From contig JACCLO010000012.1 in the NCBI GenBank assembly GCA_029448655.1, forward strand, positions 1,674,001-1,738,000: a stretch of 64,000 nucleotides of DNA, given 5' to 3'. Below are positions 57,970-64,000 of the stretch, one piece after another (the stretch's first letter is position 1; every line of letters starts with the position of its first letter). The notes beneath the pieces were generated by a model. It was not told where the DNA came from and did not search any database. It saw only the letters and a program-made list of their open reading frames with translations. This DNA comes from Wolfiporia cocos (Eukaryota > Basidiomycota > Agaricomycetes > Polyporales > Phaeolaceae). Made by a program: the position numbers and the translations under genes.

Positions 57970-59543
57970 ATGTACTTCTCCTATACAGCAGGCTCCGAGG
58001 CTGTACGCTCGACGGAGCACCTCGTCGTCCTGTGCCATGGGCACGACCGCGTGTTAGTGCCCCTGCCTGCCACATATGAGGCGAGTAGCCCTTGTCTCGC
58101 TTACACGCAGGACCCATCAACTTTCACTTCGGACAGGATGTGATACGGCTGGCGCGAGCTGAGTTCAAGCTCGCCGACGAGCACGAGTTGCGCCTCTTCA
58201 CGCGCGACCTGTCCGGCAGCGTCGAAAGGCAAGACGTCAGGATCACCGCGCAAGCATGGTTAGGAATCCGGCACGTTCTCCCCGCGATCTACGTCGAGAT
58301 CTTCAACCCCGCGGCAGCCCCCTCCGCGGGCAGGACAAGTATGGCTCCCGCGCAGGTCGTGACGCACGAGATAGGCGCCGTCCTGCCGTCGAGCGTCGTC
58401 CCGGCTGCGATGCGCAGGCTTTCGCGCATGAGTCTCGGTGTACCTAAGCTGGCTTCTCCGTCCGCTTCTGTATCTCGTACATCGATTAGCCATCACAAAT
58501 CGGGCAGCGATGATGACGACGAAGGAAGGATGCCGTTTATCGACGACGAAGCGGAAGAGGAGGTACGTATCGGAAGCAAGGGCAAGAGGAACATCGAGCG
58601 CTCTCGGGCGCTCTCCGACGCCGAGGAGGAGGACGAGGCTGATGGTGACGAAGAGGAGCAGCAGGTGGAGGCGGAGGACGATGCGCGAATGGAGGAAGAT
58701 GAGGACGAGCTGATGGGGTCTGTTCGCGAAGAGGAGAGCACTCGCGCTACGCCGCCGCAAAAGCAACTTGAAGAGGAGATAGGTAACAGATCCTTGCCCT
58801 CATCAGCGTCAAAGCCTCCGTCCTCTGCCAGAGAGCCACGGCGAAGCTCAATGGCTCACCAGCGATCCAGTGCGTGCAGCTCTTCTACGCTCCCGCATCG
58901 CTCACGTTCAACTCGCACAGGCCCTCGGCAATCTAACCTCACCCCCATCAAAGTCAAACAAGAGAACCTCTCGACGTCAACACCCCCCTCACGCTCCAAA
59001 CCGAAATCCGGTGCGCCGCGCCTTCCCGCCAGCCTATTCGAGCCACCTGACGAGTATTGTCGTAGAATCCAACCCTCCAGCTGCCACGCCCAGGAAGAGC
59101 GAGGCAAAACCCGAGAACGACCGCCTCTTGGTGACGGTCCACTTACCCGGCGCGCCGGGGGGCGACGACACGATGCTTTTCAAGACGCGCGGGCGGCACC
59201 CCGTCTCGAAGGTGCTCCTTCAGGCGTGCCGCACGTTCAAGATCGAGGACATGTACAAAAGGTGCGTCGCATTCCCAGCCCTTCCGGTGCCCTAGTGCGC
59301 GCCTCGCAGCATGCGCGCGAGGGCCGCAGGGGCTGCGTGACGTTTGATGATCGTGCGGTCCGCTGATGGCGTTGTACGCACGGAAGGGCACGCTTGGTGA
59401 TGATCATGGAGGCTGATGACCAGCACGGCGGGTATGTCGAGCATCACATACCATGCGCACCGGATGACACGATGGCGCGGGCGGGCGCACAGGAGGACTC
59501 GTTCTTCATTATTGAAATCGACGGGAAGGCAGAGGAGGGCTGA
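57970..59543 (+). CDS. Protein with N- and C-terminal ubiquitin-like folds
   Basis: No established function. The N-terminal 75 residues (EHLVVLCHGHDRVLVPLPAT, YEDVIRLARAEFKL) look like a beta-grasp domain; the middle is disordered with an acidic run and a KQEN sumoylation-like site (IKVKQEN); the C-terminal 85 residues (DRLLVTVHLPGAPGGDDTML, HPVSKVLLQACRTFKIEDMY, EDSFFIIEIDG) resemble a SUMO-like domain of the Rad60-SLD kind. Exons 57970-58080, 58137-58869, 58921-59010, 59066-59261 and 59387-59543 sum to 428 codons plus stop in frame. The first intron (58081-58136) starts GCGAGT, a GC-AG intron. The 58870 and 59011 introns are inferred from frame and codon content, so the middle is less certain. 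Confidence 0.7.
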
Positions 59544-61460
59544 AGGAGGAGGAGACAGTAAAGGTACCAGCCAGGGGCGATGACATATAGCTGCTGCCCA
59601 GTATGGGCGATGCTTGCTAGTCGCTCAGGTGGTGCATTTTTGGGCTGTTGAACTAACGGGATGGTCCCCGCCATTACAACCACATAAAGGGGGTTTACAC
59701 TGCTGTTTACTAAGACCCGTTCGCTGAGGCGTAACGACACTTCGTTAACACACGGGGTGTGGCGCGACGATCACAGCGACATGGCCTCCCAATCCGCATG
59801 ACGGGCTAGGCTGACAACGTTGGTGAGTGCGAGCGCGTTACCCGACACTTGCTTGACCTGTTACCCAATCGCTGTCGCAGCAATCCTTGTCGATCTGCAG
59901 CCCTCGGGTGTGCTAGACATTGGCACATATGAGTCATCGGATGGATATCATATCATAGGCGCGGTTGAGGCAGAGCGCCACATTTATTCACAGCATGAGT
60001 GTGGCGCGCACCCTAGATATCACAGATGCAGCAGCAAAGTTTCAAATGGAGCTCGTTTCGCGCATGATGGGCAAGTGTTTGAGATTCAAGAACGCGAGAA
60101 AGGTCATCTCTGAGCTTGTGAATTTTGCGACTCATTACATAAAGATCACGATAGACTCACGATTCAGGGTCTATGTTTAGAAAACCGCACTGAGGTAAAA
60201 TGGCATGGCCTATACGGCGCCCTGTGTTCCACACCGATGGCAAGTTACGGAATCACATCACCTGCAGATGATGTTACTTTACCTATTCTGATCTGTGATA
60301 TCTGCTCTTCGTGATGTAAAGGAATGGTTGAGTTTGCCTGATAGCCAAGATTCTAGGCTTTAGAGAGTGCGCCACATCTATTACCTACCCTGGATGATGC
60401 GCGCAGCTTAATACAGACATGACTTCAGCCGACTAGCGGTGTGAATCACCAAGTGTGGCGCACATATCGAAAACGAGTAATCGGTCTGCGTCGCTTAGCA
60501 CACAGGCGACATTGAGCTTTCTTTTTTATCGGTTATCCCCCTAATCTCAGGATGTACTGCTGCGGCATCACAGCATGGTAGTAGGGGATGATTGCCCTTG
60601 ATCCATGTGGAGATTTGGTGCATAGAGCGTTTGTGTGGCTTCGATTGCCTCGATGAGAGTGTCAGGGAACTTGAAAGCTTGTAGGGAAAGGATCGCGCAT
60701 TGATGTCAACGTGGAGACGTCAAGGATGGTGAAAATGGACTGCAAAGGTCATATTTAGTAATTCGTAAGCTCCTATCAAATTGCCATCGATCCGACTAAG
60801 GACTAGCGGTATTTGTGAACTTAATTCTCTGGGACAGTGGGTAAGATCGTGTTCACGGTATTGAATGACATGTCGATGAGGAGGTTCTTCCTCGTAGCGC
60901 GCCGGGTATCGTATGCTATGGCTATACAATCAGTGCTTCCATGCTTTGATCCATATCGACCATCTTTCAATCGCGCGCGATAACGCGTGTATCGATTACA
61001 GCGAGTCAAGTTGGAGACCATCTCACGTCGATAGCTACACACACCACTCCCAACATGTTCAAGTGTCACTTTGGAAGCTCATTTGATTAGCACGCGTATC
61101 GATCAATCATTCATTTGGTGAGTCTAGTCCACTCAAGAATGTTCCTACGTAGTCGTTGCGTTAGGCAGTGCGCCCACAGACGCCAACGACGCACCGATGA
61201 TGCGTACTGATACCCGCTGATGCGCCACGCTTCCGCAAAATCACGGTGCCCGACTCGTCTTTCCCCGCGGAGCACACAAGAGAGTGCGCTTTATTTCCCG
61301 TCTTCTAGACCCCGCCAAAATCGAAGCGCCGTCTTAGTTGAGCGGCGCCACACCTCGCAGACGGCTTTAAGCTTTAACCCTGGCTGCTTGCAGGCAAGCT
61401 GCCCAGTGGAGGAGCATCTCAATAGACCATCAGGTAGTGTCTGCGAGCTTGAGATTATTC
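59544..61460. other. Gene-free stretch
   Basis: 1.9 kb of AT-rich DNA with short frames; none shows a family signature. Not a copy of repeat R. Contains the promoter of the gene at 61461. Confidence 0.5.
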
Positions 61461-62604
61461 ATGTCTTCATCTGGCGCGAACATCTGGGGAGTGATATCTG
61501 GAGCTCTCGGGACATTAGGTCTATTACCTATCGCCGCCGCCATCATCCACAGTCAACTGCCGAGTGTAAAGTTTCGTAAGCTGGAAGAGACTTTGTCGGA
61601 TACCGAATCTCTCCTCGACACTATTGGTGAAGAAGGATTACTCGACAGCAACCACATAGAACTTCTGTCTGCGATGGAGCGTCGCTTGTCGCGGTAGGTG
61701 ATATGTCTGTGACTCTTTAACAGCTCGCTTATCCGTGTCTATATTGAACACGTTAGTATCCGGACGGAGGCGGATATAGTAAGCATCGCTACGCACCGCG
61801 CCACCACGCTCGCTCTGCAGTTCAGAGGACTGTGCCAAGGCCTCTCTTACAAAATTTGCCTTCTACAGTCCGAACTGAAGAGGGTCAGAGCAGACATTGT
61901 GGTACGGTGCCAGCCCTATCACGCACAGTCCACATATACTCACAAAGCTTAAGGCCCTCAGCCTCGAGCTGAAGCACCGTCACAGCTACAGCAGATCTGC
62001 TTCGTCCATTTCTCAGTTTCGGGGACTACCTGTGTCAACATCTGGGGCTCGCGAGAGTTTCGATAGGCTCGAACACGCTCCAGCCACACCGGGATCCAGC
62101 GCCTCGTCTGTTTGTAGCAACGGTCTTCTACTGTGCAAACTCCATCAAGCTCTGTATGTGCCTGCCCCATCGTTGTCTCAACGCACAACATGTCTGCCAG
62201 AAGCTCAAGCGTGCATAAAGACTATCTTGCTCGAGGATATGAATCATCTCAGTTGCTCATCTGCCGACTGGCTTCATCTACATAGGCCATACACAAATGA
62301 TGACAAGATCCTACCCTTGTACACTGACTATCTCGTGGACTCCCCCGCTTCGATAGTGTGCGAAAGATCTCCAGCGAGGAGCGAAATTGAACATATCGAG
62401 TACGCAAGCCAGAGGAGATATTCTGCACCCTGCTCCACACACATGTCGGTACAATCTGAATTTGCGACGAATGTGCGCCGATACTCCCTAACTATGACCT
62501 GTCTGTGCGGCGGTCAAGGTATTTCTGTGAAAACCCTCTGCATTCATGCATCTGCTGACACACGAGCAATAGATGAGCAAGATATCACTGAAATGTCTTC
62601 ATGA
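61461..62604 (+). CDS. Unknown protein with N-terminal hydrophobic segment
   Basis: Not recognised. Residues about 8-29 are hydrophobic (WGVISGALGTLGLLPIAAAI) and could be a membrane anchor. A helical, coiled-coil-prone region follows (LEETLSDTESLLDTIGEEGL, LQSELKRVRADIV, LKALSLELKHR), then a Ser-rich tail. Exons 61461-61693, 61757-61901 and 61948-62604 (introns 63 and 46 bases) give 344 residues. Similar layouts occur in many lineage-specific agaricomycete proteins. A further intron in the last exon is possible. Confidence 0.55.
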
Positions 62605-63298
62605 TATGTGGCACGGCGCCTTCTTTATTTCTATCTGTACGTGGACTCTGTGGCAGTTGTACCGAGCGCAATCATGTGGGGATTTTAATAGTCGGTGCTA
62701 TCTTTGAACACTAGTAATTTGACTTATGCTTGGGCATGTGATGGAGCTTCTTCGTTCTGTATTCCTTTGTCTTGGGCCTGTACATAAGATGCAAACTCCG
62801 CTGTTGCACGAATCACTTGCTATGTCGAGAAAGTTCAAATAACTTGTTCTGCGCCGGGCGTTCTATTGTTGCAGCTTCTAAGAAGCTTTGCGTTACTTCG
62901 CTGCTATTGAGGACGATTTTCGGGCACACGACCGCATTGATGACACCCAGTACTAATTATCCGCGTCATGATCAGGCAAATTAAAACGGTATGGGGGCTA
63001 TTTGTAGCTCAGCGTTAAGCGACCGAATAATTTTATGCATCACTCTGTCGCCCGGCCCGGAACTGTAAGTTCTGGCAAGCTAATAATCGATACTCAATTG
63101 GACAGGATGCCCCGTAAGACGGGATCTTCTGTCAAATTGGGTTGTGCACACCAAAGTAAAGTCTTCCGTTTCTGTGAAGAATTCAAGACGTGGAGAAGCT
63201 GGGATAACATTACGGTCGGGAGAGCGCGCGTACCGATGTGGAGAAGAAATATGATACATACGACTTTCGGGAACCCTTGTCTTTTTTTTCTCCTAATG
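62605..63298. other. Gene-free stretch
   Basis: No exon chain or RNA gene. The end (from about 63200) leads into repeat copy C. Confidence 0.5.
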
Positions 63299-63655
63299 GT
63301 ACGTTTTTAATTTGACTATTCTATACTCTACCAGCGCGTGGGCTATAACTCGCGGATGTGTTGCACCGACGTGCTGTAGAACCGTTGGCGGTCCGGACGG
63401 CGAGATGCGCAAATAGGGACACGGTTTGCGATAGAGCCATCTCACGTCGATCTTGACATGTCTTGGAGTATGGCGGACGCGGTTATTTCTCCTTTACTGT
63501 ATTATCATAGCAAGTCACTTACTCAAACAGGCAGCCCTTTCACTCCTCTTTGTGACCTGCCATCATTTCAGTCGGATCTCGAATTCTCGGCCCCTTCAAC
63601 GTATAAACTGACCTTCGACGCGTTGTGATCCATCTCGCATCTAGCTTACCTGTCT
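63299..63655 (+). repeat. Dispersed repeat R, copy C
   Basis: Most diverged copy: GTACGTTTTTAATTTGACTA, CTCTACCAGCGCG, TATAACTCGCGGATGTGTTG, GTAGAACCGTTGGCG, GGCGAGATGCGCAA, TATCATAGCAAGTCACTTAC, CGTATAAACTGACC and GTGATCCATC. As with copy A, a gene begins a short way downstream (ATG at 63912). Confidence 0.72.
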
Positions 63656-63911
63656 CCAAGCACGATTAGTACGTGTATCCATACGTGATCGTACCGGCAT
63701 GCAGCTGCGGCATTAATCCGTACGGCACGACCTGGATTGTAGTATCCAAGCAATCTCGCTGCAAGCAATGACGCACTGATAGCCGCTCATCCCAAGATGG
63801 CAAGGCGGGGCCCTGGTACCACTCTGCGTCTACACCCGTCCCTCTTCCTGGTCTGTTCAGTTCTGCCCCCGCCTCGCGTGCCCGCGTGCCCGATCCATCA
63901 CACCGCGGGCG

Positions 63912-64000
63912 ATGAGCACCGCGTCGCCGTCTGCCTTCCTCCTCTGGGCGATCCTCTCCGTGCTCTTCCTCGCCTTTCTCATATATCATCTCTGGGGCTA
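63912..64000 (+). CDS. Start of a membrane protein, cut by the window end
   Basis: ATG in the context GGCGATGAGC opens MSTASPSAFLLWAILSVLFL followed by AFLIYHLWGY, a single strong membrane helix. The frame is still open at the last base. N-termini of this kind begin several multi-pass membrane proteins of mushrooms; the identity cannot be told from 29 residues. Third positions are GC-rich, as in real exons nearby. Confidence 0.5.
   Translation, partial: MSTASPSAFLLWAILSVLFLAFLIYHLWG

Noticed and set aside
5792..62604. Secondary-metabolite or other co-functional gene cluster
   Set aside because: No synthase, P450 group, transporter set or pathway regulator is present; neighbouring genes have unrelated roles.
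1..64000. CRISPR arrays, operons or prokaryotic control sites
   Set aside because: Spliced genes and fungal families show this is eukaryotic nuclear DNA, and no regularly spaced direct repeats were seen.

Overview
The window is nuclear DNA of a filamentous basidiomycete, most likely an agaricomycete and possibly a polypore. Genes are split by many short introns of about 46-85 bases. There are no operons or Shine-Dalgarno sites. Several families are typical of mushroom-forming fungi: F-box proteins with divergent C-termini, DUF6534-like membrane proteins, a DUF7770-like protein, a barwin-like secreted protein and multi-C2H2 proteins. I derived exon structures by hand from GT-AG signals and frame continuity; most gene models close in frame.

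Layout. 1-1361: 3' part of inositol-3-phosphate synthase. 1635-3397 (-): F-box protein. 3398-5791: 2.4 kb without a protein gene, holding a TATA-preceded candidate non-coding RNA that contains a telomerase-template-like CUAACCC run and also begins like U1 snRNA. 5792-7252: TOS1-like wall protein. 7846-9497 (-): single-C2H2 protein. 10749-13476: unknown protein with four internal repeats. 14534-15748: proline-rich single-pass membrane protein. 17478-18791 (-): C2H2 protein. 19869-22096 (-): second F-box protein. 23092-30610: very large Bem2-type RhoGAP in twelve exons. 31175-32806: membrane-anchored SDR-like protein. 33117-33718 (-): barwin-like secreted protein, with a decayed paralogue at 34602-35041. 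36565-37294 (-): multi-C2H2 protein with an apparent frameshift. 39193-41617: CCT8 chaperonin subunit. 42540-45902: PFF1-type vacuolar M28 metalloprotease.

45.9-50.2 kb is an accessory, repeat-built block. It has two copies of a dispersed TATA-bearing repeat (a third lies at 63.3 kb), a 681-base element with inverted ends nested in one copy, a DUF7770-like gene directly behind that copy, a phosphotransferase-family pseudogene broken by a 31-base tandem duplication, and an inverted copy of the promoter, first exon and first intron of PFF1.

After it come a soluble twin-ATPase ABC protein (50813-52669), a DUF6534-like membrane protein (53817-55498), a head-to-head pair of a penta-EF-hand protein and a ubiquitin-like-fold protein (56314-59543), an unknown protein (61461-62604) and the first codons of a membrane protein leaving the window at 63912.

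The genes do not form one pathway. Housekeeping genes (INO1, CCT8, BEM2-like, PFF1, ABC) are interleaved with fast-evolving lineage-specific ones. The most unusual items are the candidate RNA gene at 4.0-4.3 kb, the nested repeat block with captured PFF1 sequence, and three likely GC-AG introns.
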